Positions 33,519-42,855 of a stretch of DNA of 64,000 bases are shown piece by piece. Position 1 is the first letter of the stretch. Each line of letters begins with the position of its first letter. The DNA lies in contig NZ_JBMSDV010000001.1 in the NCBI RefSeq assembly GCF_049445855.1, forward strand, positions 806,001-870,000. Direction: 5' to 3'. The notes under the pieces were generated by a model that was not told the DNA's origin, did no database searches, and saw only the letters and a list, made by a program, of their open reading frames with translations. This stretch comes from JAGOCV01 sp049445855 (GTDB lineage Bacteria > Pseudomonadota > Gammaproteobacteria > Burkholderiales > Burkholderiaceae_C). Both the position numbers and the translations under genes were made by a program.

Positions 33519-34933
33519 TTGCCCCGCTTCATGAACTGGGCGCCTCGGCGCTCCACGACGCCTACAGCCAGCGCCAGCTTTCGCCCGTCGAGGTGACGAA
33601 GGCGGTACTCGCGCACATCGAGCGCTGGGAGCCGCATCTGCAGGCAACCTGGCTGCTGCGGCCCGAAGCGGCGCTGGCGCAGGCGCGTGAGTCCGAAGCG
33701 CGCTGGCTCGCCGGCAAGCCGCTGGGCCCGCTCGATGGCGTGCCGGGCACCATCAAGGAAAACATTGCCACGCGTGGCGACCCGTTGCCGGCAGGTACTG
33801 CGGCTGTCGAGCTCGTGCCCGCCGTCGCGGATGCGCCGCCGGCCGCGCGCCTGCGCGAAGCCGGCATGGTGACCGTGAGCAAGACCACCATGCCCGACTA
33901 CGGCATGCTGTCCTCCGGGCTCTCGAGCTTTCACACACTGGCCCGCAACCCGTGGGATCTGGGCAAGACCCCGGGTGGCTCCAGCGCGGGGGCAGGCGCT
34001 GCGGCGGCCGCAGGCTACGGCCCGCTGCACATCGGGACCGACATCGGCGGTTCGGTTCGCCTGCCGGCCGGCTGGTGCGGCATCTTCACCCTCAAGCCGA
34101 GCCTCGGCCGCATTCCCATCGACCCGCCGTACATGGGCCGCGCCGCCGGCCCGATGACGCGCACCGTCGAAGACTCCGCGCTCCTGATGAAAGTGCTCTC
34201 CCTGCCCGACGCGCGCGACACGATGAGCCTGCCCTGGCAGGACATCGCGTGGCACACGTTCGACCAGGGCGCCGAAAAGCTCAAGGGCCTGCGCATCGGT
34301 CTTCTGCTCGATGCCGGCTGCGGGCTGCCCGTCGAATCGGAAGTACTCACGGCCGTCGAGCATGCGGCGCGCCTGATCGAAGGCGCAGGCGCGCGTGTCG
34401 AACTCATGAAACCGTTCATGACGCAAGGCATGCTCGATGGCATGGACCACTTCTGGCGCATGCGCTCGCGCATGGACCTGAATGCCCTTGCGCCGGAACG
34501 CAAGGCCCGCGTGCTGCCCTACATCCGCGAATGGGCCGACAGCGCGGACAGCATGAGCGCAGAAGACGTGTTCCGTGCGTTCAACCAGTTCCACGCGACG
34601 CGCCTGGCCGCCGTCGCCGCCTGCCGGCCATACGACTACGTGATCTCGCCCACGTCGCCCATGCCGGCGTTCGACGCGCACCTGCCCTCGCCGACCAACG
34701 ATCCGCTGCATCCGCTGGAGCACATCGGCTTCACCGTGCCGTACAACATGTCGGAGCAGCCTGCGGCGTCGATCAACTGCGGCTACACCCATGGCGGCAA
34801 GGAACCTCCGCTGCCCATCGGCCTGCAGATCGCAGGGCAACGCTTCGACGACCTCGGCGTACTGCAGGTGGCGCGTGCGTTCGAGATCATCCGCGACACG
34901 CAGCGCCCCTGGCCGGAGCCGCCGGCGGCCTGA
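33509..34933 (+). CDS. Amidase-signature hydrolase
   Basis: The 474-residue enzyme belongs to the amidase signature family, with a complete Ser-cisSer-Lys triad: Lys83 (GTIKEN), Ser158 (TPGGSSAG) and nucleophile Ser182 (DIGGSVR). It hydrolyses amide bonds, but the substrate is unknown. GTG 33509 overlaps the end of the binding-protein gene by ten bases, so the amidase belongs to the transporter operon and probably processes what the importer brings in. No signal peptide, so it is cytoplasmic. Confidence 0.92.
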   Translation: MGLIAPLHELGASALHDAYSQRQLSPVEVTKAVLAHIERWEPHLQATWLLRPEAALAQARESEARWLAGKPLGPLDGVPGTIKENIATRGDPLPAGTAAVELVPAVADAPPAARLREAGMVTVSKTTMPDYGMLSSGLSSFHTLARNPWDLGKTPGGSSAGAGAAAAAGYGPLHIGTDIGGSVRLPAGWCGIFTLKPSLGRIPIDPPYMGRAAGPMTRTVEDSALLMKVLSLPDARDTMSLPWQDIAWHTFDQGAEKLKGLRIGLLLDAGCGLPVESEVLTAVEHAARLIEGAGARVELMKPFMTQGMLDGMDHFWRMRSRMDLNALAPERKARVLPYIREWADSADSMSAEDVFRAFNQFHATRLAAVAACRPYDYVISPTSPMPAFDAHLPSPTNDPLHPLEHIGFTVPYNMSEQPAASINCGYTHGGKEPPLPIGLQIAGQRFDDLGVLQVARAFEIIRDTQRPWPEPPAA

Positions 34934-34951
34934 CGCCACAGGCATCACGCC

Positions 34952-36298
34952 ATGCCGACGCTCACTGACTGCCTGGGCAATCCTGTCACGCTGCAGGATG
35001 CATCCAGCCTGCGGGCGCTCGACGATTTCGTCGAGGGCTTCATCGCCAGCGAAGCGCGTGCGGTGAACCTGCTCGAGATCGCCGAGGAGGACCGCAGCGC
35101 CATCGTGCAAGGCTATGCGGCAGCGTTGCACATGTTCGCGGAAACCGCAGATGCACCGCGCCATGCGCGGCCCTATCTCGACCGCGCGCTTGCTGCAGAA
35201 GATGCGACGCCGCGCGAGTTGCGGTTCGTGCAGGCGGTAGCGGCCTGGGTGCACGGCGACACTGCGCGCGCAGCTTCGTTGCATGAAGCGCATGTCCGCG
35301 ACTATCCGCGCGATCTCGCGTCCCTCAAACTCGGTCACTACCACCTGTTCAACCGGGGTGATTCGCCGGGCATGTTGCGCATGGCGCTCGCCGCACTGCC
35401 CCACGCGGGCGACGTGCCCTACCTGCACGGCATGGCTGCGTTCGCCTGGGAGCAATGCCACTTCCTGCCGCAGGCAGAGGCGGCCGCGCGCAAGGCGATC
35501 GACATGCGCCGCAAGGAACCATGGGCGCATCACGCGCTCGCGCACGTGATGCTGACGCAAGGGCGTGTGCATGAGGGCATCGACTTCCTGCGCGACGTTG
35601 CGCCGACGTGGGACGGCCTCAACTCGTTCATGGTCACGCACAACTGGTGGCATCTCGCCCTGTTCGAGCTGGAACTGGATCACCACGACGAGGTGCTGCG
35701 CATCCATGACGAGGAAGTCTGGGGCGTCGCGAAGGACTATTCGCAAGACCAGATCAACGCAGTGTCATTGCTGGCGAGGCTGGAACTCGCGGGTGTGGAT
35801 GTCGGCGATCGATGGGCCGATGCAGGCAAGTACCTCGCGCGTCGTACAGGCGACCACGTGTTGCCGTTCCTGGACATGCAGTACCTCTACGGACTGGCCC
35901 GCGCAGGCCGCCCCGAAGCAGACGCGCTGATGGCCAGCATCGAATCGCACGCATCGAACGCAGATCCTGCGCTCGATGCACAGGGAACATGGCAGCGCGT
36001 GTGCGTACCCGCCAGTCGCGGGTTGCTCGCCCATGCACGCGGCGAACATGCACGCGCCGTCCAATACCTGGGCGAGGCGTTACCGCGCCTGGTGGAAACC
36101 GGCGGAAGCCACGCACAGCGCGATCTGTTTTCGCAGATCCATCTGGATGCATTGATGAAAAGTGGGCACGCCACGGCAGCGCAGAACATCCTGCAGCCTC
36201 AACTCGCCCACCTGCCCGAATCGAAGCGGTTGCGGCGGCAAGCCGCAACGGTCTATGCGACCTTGGGATTGGGCAGCGTCACCGAGTACCTGGCCTGA
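34952..36298 (+). CDS. TTC38-like tetratricopeptide protein
   Basis: The 448-residue protein resembles the TTC38 (tetratricopeptide repeat 38) family: DATPRELRFVQAVAAWVHGDTARA, HYHLFNRGD, MAAFAWEQCHFLPQAEAAARKAIDMR, AHHALAHVMLTQGRVHEGIDFL, and HNWWHLALFELELDHHDEVLRIHDEEVWG. TTC38 members occur in bacteria and animals; their biochemical role is unknown. It has no signal peptide. It follows the amidase by 18 bp, so it is likely co-expressed with the importer. The 3' end overlaps the convergent phosphatase gene by 46 bp. Confidence 0.85.
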   Translation: MPTLTDCLGNPVTLQDASSLRALDDFVEGFIASEARAVNLLEIAEEDRSAIVQGYAAALHMFAETADAPRHARPYLDRALAAEDATPRELRFVQAVAAWVHGDTARAASLHEAHVRDYPRDLASLKLGHYHLFNRGDSPGMLRMALAALPHAGDVPYLHGMAAFAWEQCHFLPQAEAAARKAIDMRRKEPWAHHALAHVMLTQGRVHEGIDFLRDVAPTWDGLNSFMVTHNWWHLALFELELDHHDEVLRIHDEEVWGVAKDYSQDQINAVSLLARLELAGVDVGDRWADAGKYLARRTGDHVLPFLDMQYLYGLARAGRPEADALMASIESHASNADPALDAQGTWQRVCVPASRGLLAHARGEHARAVQYLGEALPRLVETGGSHAQRDLFSQIHLDALMKSGHATAAQNILQPQLAHLPESKRLRRQAATVYATLGLGSVTEYLA

Positions 36299-36927
36299 TC
36301 GTAGACCGGCTGCGCGGGCAGATCGACCAGATGCCGCGTGTCGGCCCAATCGATGATCTCGACCTTGCCGTCGCCCACGCGCACACGGTTCACACCCGCG
36401 TTCGGGATATCGCTCTGGCGCGGACCGTGCAGGCCGAGTGAGCGCGCCGTGCGATACACCATGTCAAGCACTCCGCCGTGCGTGACCACCAGCACGGTCT
36501 GGTCGCCGTGCGCGAGCGCGAGGCGCTGCATCGCGTTCATCACGCGCTCATGGAACTGTCGCGTGCTCTCGCCGCCAGGCATGGCGTAGTCCGGCAGGAA
36601 CTGCGTCCACTGCGCCCATGCATCCGGATGTTCCGCCTTGATGTCATCGACCCGCATGCCTTCGACAGCCCCGAAATGCTGTTCGCGCAATGTGTTGTCG
36701 AAGACCGGGTCGAGCGACAGCACCTTCTGCGCCGGCTCGGCCGTCTGCCGCGTGCGTGTCAGGTCACTGGCGTAGAAATGATGGATCTGCTCGCCTTCGA
36801 GCCGCAGCCCCAGCCGGCGCGCCTGCTCGAGGCCGGTGGCATTGAGCGGTACGTCCACATGGCCCTGGAAGCGGAGCTCGCGGTTCCAGTCGGTCTCGCC
36901 ATGGCGGATGAGGATGAACTCGGTCAT
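36253..36927 (-). CDS. Histidine phosphatase family protein (phosphoglycerate mutase-like)
   Basis: The 224-residue protein carries the catalytic LIRHGETDWN near residues 5-14, DLTRTRQTAEP, LREQHFGAVEGM and the second His in VVTHGGVLDMV. It is a phosphoglycerate mutase/CobC type phosphatase; substrate unknown (such proteins include GpmB, RibC-like and CobC phosphatases). Its stop lies inside the end of the convergent TTC38-like gene. It diverges from the alpha/beta hydrolase gene (49 bp). Confidence 0.9.
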   Translation of the reverse strand: MTEFILIRHGETDWNRELRFQGHVDVPLNATGLEQARRLGLRLEGEQIHHFYASDLTRTRQTAEPAQKVLSLDPVFDNTLREQHFGAVEGMRVDDIKAEHPDAWAQWTQFLPDYAMPGGESTRQFHERVMNAMQRLALAHGDQTVLVVTHGGVLDMVYRTARSLGLHGPRQSDIPNAGVNRVRVGDGKVEIIDWADTRHLVDLPAQPVYDQARYSVTLPNPKVA

Positions 36928-36976
36928 TGGTTCGATTTTACGGGCGGGCAACTCACACGTGGGAGAAAATCCCGGC

Positions 36977-37678
36977 ATGGCACAGCTCATTCTCATCCCC
37001 GGCCTCGCGGGCGACGCCCGCATGTGGCGCGCGCAGCTCGAAAGCCTCGCTGACTTCAGGCCTGTGGTGACAGACGCGGGCAGCACGCACGCCAGCATCG
37101 AAGCCATGGCCGCCGGCTTGCTCGCGCAGCACGCGGGCGATCTGGTGCTTTGCGGCGCGTCGATGGGCGGCATGATCGCCATGGAGGTCGCACGGCAGGC
37201 CCCCTCGCGTGTGTTGGGGCTGGCACTGCTGGGCACGAATGCACGACCGGAAACGGACGACATGCGCAAACTGCGCGAAGACGCCATTGCACTCTTCGAG
37301 CAAGGGCGCGTGGAAGAAGTGATCCGTCCCAACGTCGCGTTCGCCTTCCATCCACAGCAGGCCGCGGACATGACGCTGGTGACGGCCTACCTCGACTTCG
37401 TCCTGGACGCAGGGGCGAAGGCGTTGATCGACCAGAATCACGCGGTGATCGCGCGTCCCGACGCGCGACTGCATCTGGCCTCCGTGCGCTGCCCCACACT
37501 CGTGATGTGCGGTGACAGCGACATGCTCACGCCGCCTGAATGCGCAGAAGAAATCGCAGCGCTCGTACCGGGTGCTCGACTGGTGATGGTGCCGCAGTGC
37601 GGGCACATGCTGACGATGGAGCAGCCCGAGATCGTGAATGCCACGCTGCGCGCGTGGCTGGCTGCGCTGCCGGCCTGA
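36977..37678 (+). CDS. Alpha/beta hydrolase
   Basis: The 233-residue protein has the alpha/beta-hydrolase plan: LILIPGLAGDARMW (oxyanion region), nucleophile elbow LCGASMGGMIAMEVA, an Asp strand at VMCGDSDMLTPPE and catalytic His in MVPQCGHMLTMEQPE. All three catalytic residues are present. Substrate is unknown, probably an ester. The gene converges on coaD 24 bp further on. Confidence 0.9.
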   Translation: MAQLILIPGLAGDARMWRAQLESLADFRPVVTDAGSTHASIEAMAAGLLAQHAGDLVLCGASMGGMIAMEVARQAPSRVLGLALLGTNARPETDDMRKLREDAIALFEQGRVEEVIRPNVAFAFHPQQAADMTLVTAYLDFVLDAGAKALIDQNHAVIARPDARLHLASVRCPTLVMCGDSDMLTPPECAEEIAALVPGARLVMVPQCGHMLTMEQPEIVNATLRAWLAALPA

Positions 37679-37702
37679 ACGTCCTGGCTGGCCCGGCCCG
37701 GT

Positions 37703-38212
37703 TCAGGCCGCAGGAATGTCGCGGCCCAGGCTGCGCACCTTCTCGTGCAACCGTTCCTGCACGGTCGGTGACACGAACTTGTCCACTTCGCCACCGAGCA
37801 TCGCGATCTCGCGCACGAAGGTGCTGGAGATGAACTGGTATTTGTCGCTGGGCGTGAGGAAAACGGTTTCGACTTCCGGCATCAGGCTGCGGTTCATGCC
37901 TGCCAGCTGGAATTCGTAGTCGAAGTCGGTGACGGCGCGCAGGCCACGCACCATGGCCTTGCCGCCGCGCGCGACAACGAAGTCACGCAACAGGCCGGAG
38001 AAACTTTCCACTTCCACCTGCGGGTACTGCCTGGCCACCTCGCGCGCCATTTCGATGCGCTCCTGCAGCGTGAAGAGCGCCCGTTTGTGATGCCCCGCAG
38101 CCACCGCCACGATGACGCGGTCGAACAGTTGTGTGGCCCGGCGGACCACGTCCTCGTGGCCCAGGGTCATGGGGTCGAACGTCCCGGGGTAGACGGCAAG
38201 CACGCTGGACAT
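37703..38212 (-). CDS. coaD: Phosphopantetheine adenylyltransferase
   Basis: The 169-residue enzyme makes dephospho-CoA from 4'-phosphopantetheine and ATP. It has the YPGTFDPMTLGHEDVV nucleotidyl-transferase motif, RGLRAVTDFDYEFQLAGMNR and ISSTFVREIAMLGG. The start is ATG 38212, with GAGGAG eight bases upstream; GTG 38218 would leave too little space. It follows rsmD on the same strand, the normal rsmD-coaD pair. Confidence 0.97.
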   Translation of the reverse strand: MSSVLAVYPGTFDPMTLGHEDVVRRATQLFDRVIVAVAAGHHKRALFTLQERIEMAREVARQYPQVEVESFSGLLRDFVVARGGKAMVRGLRAVTDFDYEFQLAGMNRSLMPEVETVFLTPSDKYQFISSTFVREIAMLGGEVDKFVSPTVQERLHEKVRSLGRDIPAA

Positions 38213-38256
38213 GGACACTTCTCCTCAACGCTGTCTGGCGGATTTGTTGCAGCGCA

Positions 38257-38883
38257 TTATGCCGTCGCCAGCAGATGGGCGTGAACCGCGCCGGCCTTGA
38301 GGTGCCGGTGCACCCGCAGGCCCGACGCAGCCGCTGCCTCGTCGCCCCATGCGCCCGGCGCCTCGAGATAGAGATAGCCGTCGGCCGACAGCACGCGGGC
38401 AGCCGCGCGAACGGCAGGCTCGAACAGGTCTGCATCGAACGGCGGGTCGAGGAAGACGAGATCCGCCGAAGCGGCCGCGAGCCGGCCGAGCCCCGCAATG
38501 CCGTCGCCGCGCTCGACGGTCACGTTGTCCGCACCCAACCGGACCCGCGTGGTCTCGATGGCAACGACCAGCGATGCATCCATCTCGAACATGCGCACGC
38601 GCGCAGCGCCGCGTGACGCCGCTTCGAAGCCGAGCGCGCCGGTGCCCGCGAACACGTCCACGCATTGCCAGCCGGTCAGGTCCTGCCCCAGCCAGTTGAA
38701 CAGCGTCTCGCGAACGCGGTCGGGCGTGGGACGAAGTCCGGGCCTGTCGGCCACTTGGAGCCTCGTGCGTTTCCACTGGCCACCGATGATGCGTACCTCA
38801 TGCGGGGCATTCTTCGTCCGCGCGGAAGGGCCGGGTGCGGCGGCACGCGCCGTCGCCGAGGCGCTGGCGGCCTTGCGGTTCAA
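38257..38883 (-). CDS. rsmD: 16S rRNA (guanine(966)-N(2))-methyltransferase
   Basis: The 208-residue SAM-dependent enzyme methylates G966 of 16S rRNA. Motifs are VRIIGGQWKRTRL, GLRPTPDRVRETLFNWL, the SAM-binding DVFAGTGALGFEAASRGA and catalytic VFLDPPF. No ATG is available before the conserved region; TTG 38883 overlaps the M16 stop (TTGA), giving a 29-residue basic/Ala-rich lead. The junction suggests translational coupling with the peptidase pair. Confidence 0.93.
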   Translation of the reverse strand: MNRKAASASATARAAAPGPSARTKNAPHEVRIIGGQWKRTRLQVADRPGLRPTPDRVRETLFNWLGQDLTGWQCVDVFAGTGALGFEAASRGAARVRMFEMDASLVVAIETTRVRLGADNVTVERGDGIAGLGRLAAASADLVFLDPPFDADLFEPAVRAAARVLSADGYLYLEAPGAWGDEAAAASGLRVHRHLKAGAVHAHLLATA

Positions 38884-40226
38884 GGCTTGCCACCCACAAC
38901 GACCGTCACCATCGTGTCGGGCGAGAGCTTGCGTGCAAACGCCGCCTTGATATCGGCCACGGTGACGGCTTCGATGCGCTGCGTCCAGGTATCCAGATAG
39001 TTCAGCGGCAGGTTGTTCCACGCGATACCCGACACGTTGCCCAGCAGCTTGCGATTGGTGTCCAGCTGAAGGGCGAAGCCGCCAATCAGGTTGTCTTTCG
39101 CGGCCTTGAGTTCGGCTTCTGTCGGGCCGTCGGCGACGAACTGGCGCAGCACATCGCGCGAAACCTGGACAGCTTGTGCCGCCTGATCGGGACGCGTCTG
39201 CAGCCCGATGGAAAACGCCCCTTCGTGCAGCCCCGGCGAGAAGTAGCTGTACACGCTGTAGCTCAGACCGCGCTTCTCGCGCACTTCGCCATACAGGCGC
39301 GAAACGAAGCCGCCGCCACCCAGGATGTAGTTCCCCACGGTCAGCGCGAAATGATCCGGATCGGAGCGGCGGTAGCCCGGCTGTCCGATGAGCACATGTG
39401 CCTGCGCAGAATCGAACGGAATGCGGATGTCCCGTGGCGCATCCAGTTTCGGCACCTCGGCCACCACCGGCTCGTTGCCCGAACAGCCACCGGCGGGCAA
39501 GCGTGCCAGCAACGTGCTCACCATCTGGCGCGCCTGCTCGCGCGTCACGGCACCGACGATGCTGACCTTGGCCCGGCAGGCGCGCACGCGCTGCGTGTAG
39601 TAGGCCTGCATGTCCTCCACGCCAATCTGCTTGAGCGTGGCTTCCGTCGCATCACGGCCGTAGGGATGCCCGCCATACACGGCCGGGTTGTAGGCGCGCG
39701 AAGCGATCGTGGCAGGCCGTGTTTCCGCCTCTTTCAATGCCGCGATGCTGCGGTCGCGCTCACGCTGCCAGACATCGGCAGGAAAAGCGGGCTCGGCGAT
39801 CTGCCGCGCAGCCAGTGCCGTGGCGCGCGCCAGCAGATCGGGCGCCGTGAGCGAGCGCAGGGAGAAGCTCATGCGGTCCTGCCCGGCGCTCCCGCCGAAC
39901 GACGCACCGAGATCGGTCCACGCTTCGCTCAACGCGTTTTCGTCCAGCGCGGGCTGGTTGCCGTGAGCACGCACGCCGCGAGACGTCATGCCCGCCGTCA
40001 CACTGGCAAGGCCGGTCTTGTCCTGCGGATCGCGACGTCCGCCCGCGTCGAAATCGACCTGCACATCGACCATGGGAATGGCCGGGCTTTCGACCAGATA
40101 GACCTGTGCACCATCGGGCTGCACCCAGCGCTGGATGGCGATGACGGCATGCGCACCCGAAGCGAAAACCGAAACGGCGATGGCCGCGATGGCGGCCCTG
40201 ATCTGACGGTCACGCACAAATGTCAC
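38880..40226 (-). CDS. M16 peptidase-like protein lacking the zinc motif
   Basis: This 448-residue protein has a signal peptide (up to SVFASGAHA) and the M16 fold (VDVQVDFDAGGRRDPQDKTGLASVTAGMTSRG, YNPAVYGGHPYGRDATEATLKQI, YILGGGGFVSRLYGEVREKRGLSYSV). The zinc-binding HxxEH is absent where expected: GLASVTAGM stands in that place. It retains the C-lobe R-Y pair. It is therefore the non-catalytic partner of the HxxEH protein encoded just upstream. GTG 40226 overlaps that gene by four bases. Confidence 0.92.
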   Translation of the reverse strand: MTFVRDRQIRAAIAAIAVSVFASGAHAVIAIQRWVQPDGAQVYLVESPAIPMVDVQVDFDAGGRRDPQDKTGLASVTAGMTSRGVRAHGNQPALDENALSEAWTDLGASFGGSAGQDRMSFSLRSLTAPDLLARATALAARQIAEPAFPADVWQRERDRSIAALKEAETRPATIASRAYNPAVYGGHPYGRDATEATLKQIGVEDMQAYYTQRVRACRAKVSIVGAVTREQARQMVSTLLARLPAGGCSGNEPVVAEVPKLDAPRDIRIPFDSAQAHVLIGQPGYRRSDPDHFALTVGNYILGGGGFVSRLYGEVREKRGLSYSVYSYFSPGLHEGAFSIGLQTRPDQAAQAVQVSRDVLRQFVADGPTEAELKAAKDNLIGGFALQLDTNRKLLGNVSGIAWNNLPLNYLDTWTQRIEAVTVADIKAAFARKLSPDTMVTVVVGGKP

Positions 40227-41686
40227 CGCGTTTCTCCCGTGTGGCGCGTTGCCGCCGGTGCAGCGCGCGGCGCGCGCGTCTTGTCGACGGGCTGCGGCCG
40301 CAGCACGGCAACGGTGAGTTGGTCATCACTGAAGTACCGGGACGCCACCGATTGCACCTGCTGCGCGGTGATCGCACGCAGCCGGGCGATGAGGGTGCCG
40401 CTTCCGTCCAGCGGCAGGCCCTGCACCCAGTAGGCACCGAGCTCGCGCGCCTGGCCCATCACCGAATCGAGCTTGTAGGTCTCACCGGCAACCCATTGCG
40501 TCTTCACGCGATTGAGTTCGGCCTCGCTCACGCCTTCGCGCTGAATGCGCGCGAGCTGCTCGCGCAGCGCGGCTTCCACCTGTTCCGGCGTCTTGCCCGG
40601 TGCGGGCACGCCATCGAGCGTGAATATCTGCGGACCGCGGCCCCACAGGCCATTGCCTGCGCCGGCGGAATCTGCCACGCGGTCCGGGCCTTGCGCGAGC
40701 GCACGATCCAGGCGCGCACCGGGGTAACCGTCCAGCACCGAAGCAAGCACGGTGAGCGCGAGCGCGTCATCACTGCCCTCGTCCAGCTTCTCCAGGCCCG
40801 GCACGCGCCACGCCATGATCAGGTAAGACTGCTCTGCCTGCGCCTTGAATTCGATGCGGCGCACGCCGCGCTGCGGCGGCTCGATGCGCGGTTTGCGCGG
40901 CGGTACCGCGCGTGCGGGGATGACCCCGTAATATTTCTCGGCCAGACGGCGGACTTCGGCGGTATCGACATCGCCTGCCACGATCACGGCTGCATTCGCC
41001 GGCACATACCACTTGCGGAAAAAGTCGCGCGCATCCGCCGGTGTCATCGCATCGAGGTCGCTCATCCAGCCGACGATGGGCCGGCGGTACGGCGATGCAT
41101 TGAAGATCGACGCATTGAGTTGTTCGTAAAGCAGTGCGCGCGGTGAGTCTTCGGTGCGAAGTCGTCGCTCCTCCTTGACCACCTCGATCTCCTTGCGGAA
41201 CTCTTCGTCAGGCCACTGGTTGTTCGCAAAGCGATCGGCTTCCAGTTTCATCACTTCCTCGAGCTTCGAGGACGGGATCTGCTGGTGATAACCGGTCATG
41301 TCACGGCTGGTGAACGCATTCTCGCGGCCCCCGAGCGACGCGACGCGCCGGGAGAAGTCTCCCGGCGGCAAGGTCGGCGTGCCTTTGAACATCATGTGTT
41401 CCAGCACGTGGGCCACACCCGAAGTTCCATCCACCTCGTCGATGGATCCCACGCGCACGAGCAGCATCTGCACGGCCGTCGGCGCACGACGATCGGGTTT
41501 GACGATGATCGTCATGCCGTTGGAAAGCGTGAACCGGGAAAACGGAGCCGACGCGGTTGCCACAGTTGTCGTTGGAGTCGCCGGAGCCGCCGGTTGCGCC
41601 ATGGCCGGTGTGGTCAGGCAAAGTCCGACGGACCCGGCGATGACGGCAGCCACCCTCGGCAAGGTGCGGGAAAGGAGGTGTTTCAT
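40223..41686 (-). CDS. M16 family zinc peptidase (catalytic partner)
   Basis: The 487-residue periplasmic peptidase has a signal peptide ending TTPAMA and the inverted zinc motif HVLEH in GVAHVLEHMMFKGTP, with the distal Glu in EEVMKLEADRFAN. It has the usual C-terminal repeat. It probably degrades peptides in the periplasm, in complex with the inactive partner downstream. GGAG precedes ATG 41686. It is divergent from ftsY with 28 bp between, as in other Burkholderiales. Confidence 0.94.
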   Translation of the reverse strand: MKHLLSRTLPRVAAVIAGSVGLCLTTPAMAQPAAPATPTTTVATASAPFSRFTLSNGMTIIVKPDRRAPTAVQMLLVRVGSIDEVDGTSGVAHVLEHMMFKGTPTLPPGDFSRRVASLGGRENAFTSRDMTGYHQQIPSSKLEEVMKLEADRFANNQWPDEEFRKEIEVVKEERRLRTEDSPRALLYEQLNASIFNASPYRRPIVGWMSDLDAMTPADARDFFRKWYVPANAAVIVAGDVDTAEVRRLAEKYYGVIPARAVPPRKPRIEPPQRGVRRIEFKAQAEQSYLIMAWRVPGLEKLDEGSDDALALTVLASVLDGYPGARLDRALAQGPDRVADSAGAGNGLWGRGPQIFTLDGVPAPGKTPEQVEAALREQLARIQREGVSEAELNRVKTQWVAGETYKLDSVMGQARELGAYWVQGLPLDGSGTLIARLRAITAQQVQSVASRYFSDDQLTVAVLRPQPVDKTRAPRAAPAATRHTGETR

Positions 41687-41714
41687 AGAATGGCTTGATT
41701 CTAAGAACCCCCCA

Positions 41715-42782
41715 ATGTTCAGTTTCTTCAAGAAAAAGACCCCCGCGCCTTCCCCCGCTCCCGAATCCGCGGCGGCTACTCCGGTTGCAGCCATGTCAGC
41801 GACGTTACCGGCTGTTGCGACAGCCGGGGTTCCGACGCCCGCTGCGGAGCCGCGCAAGGGCTGGCTCGACAAACTCAAGACCGGCCTGCGCAAGACAGGC
41901 AGCGGCATCACATCGGTTTTTACCGGAACGCGCATCGATGATGCCTTGTACGAGCAGCTTGAAGACGCGCTGCTGATGGCAGATGCCGGTACCAAGGCCA
42001 CGCAATACCTGCTCGACGATCTCAAGCGCCGCGTCAAGGAAGCGAAAAGCACCGAGCCTGCAGCCGTCAAAAGCCTGCTGGCCGACGCGATCACCGAGCT
42101 GCTTGCACCCCTCGAAAAACCCCTTGTCATAGGAGAACACACGCCGACGGTGATCATGGTGGCCGGCGTGAACGGAGCCGGCAAGACCACGTCCATCGGC
42201 AAGCTCACCCGGCATCTGTCCGCCGGCGGAGCCTCTGTCTTGCTGGCTGCAGCCGATACCTTCCGCGCAGCCGCCCGCGAACAGTTGGGCGTCTGGGCTG
42301 ACCGCAATACGGTGGAGATCGTGAGCCAGGAAGGTGGTGACCCTGCCGCCGTGAGCTTCGACGCCGTGAACGCCGGCCGGGCACGGGGCAAGGACGTGGT
42401 GCTTGTGGATACTGCGGGCCGCTTGCCCACGCAACTGCACCTGATGGAGGAGTTGCGCAAGATCCGGCGCGTCGTCACCAAGGCGGACGCGTCGGCGCCC
42501 CATGAGGTGCTGCTCGTCATCGACGGTAACACCGGCCAGAACGCGCTCGCGCAGGTTCGTGCCTTCGATGAAGCGCTCGAGCTGACCGGCCTGATCGTCA
42601 CCAAGCTGGACGGCACCGCGCGCGGCGGCGTGCTGGCCGCCATCGCCCTGTGGGCGCGCGAGCGTCAGGCTGCCAACCCCGCCCTGCGGCCGGTGCCCGT
42701 CTATTTCATCGGCGTCGGCGAAAAACTGGAAGATCTCGAGACTTTCAGCGCCCGGGAGTTCGCACAAGCCCTGCTGGCCTGA
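41715..42782 (+). CDS. ftsY: Signal recognition particle receptor FtsY
   Basis: The 355-residue GTPase docks ribosome-SRP complexes at the membrane. An N-terminal Ala/Pro-rich region of about 50 residues leads to the N domain (WLDKLKTGLRKTGSGI) and the G domain: GVNGAGKTTSIGKLTRHL, ADTFRAAAREQL, DTAGRLPTQLHLMEEL, TKLDGTARGG and VGEKLEDLETF. The acidic A domain of E. coli is absent, as is frequent in this group. It diverges from the M16 genes. Confidence 0.97.
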   Translation: MFSFFKKKTPAPSPAPESAAATPVAAMSATLPAVATAGVPTPAAEPRKGWLDKLKTGLRKTGSGITSVFTGTRIDDALYEQLEDALLMADAGTKATQYLLDDLKRRVKEAKSTEPAAVKSLLADAITELLAPLEKPLVIGEHTPTVIMVAGVNGAGKTTSIGKLTRHLSAGGASVLLAAADTFRAAAREQLGVWADRNTVEIVSQEGGDPAAVSFDAVNAGRARGKDVVLVDTAGRLPTQLHLMEELRKIRRVVTKADASAPHEVLLVIDGNTGQNALAQVRAFDEALELTGLIVTKLDGTARGGVLAAIALWARERQAANPALRPVPVYFIGVGEKLEDLETFSAREFAQALLA

Positions 42783-42855
42783 GCCTCCTGCTTCTGGCAT
42801 CATGGTCCGATCCGGCGTGCGACCGGAATGCTCGACGAAGCAGAAGGAGACAGGC

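Noticed and set aside
33290..35746. Minus-strand frame of over 800 codons across the binding-protein, amidase and TTC38-like genes
   Set aside because: It spans three real genes that have complete catalytic or family motifs on the other strand.
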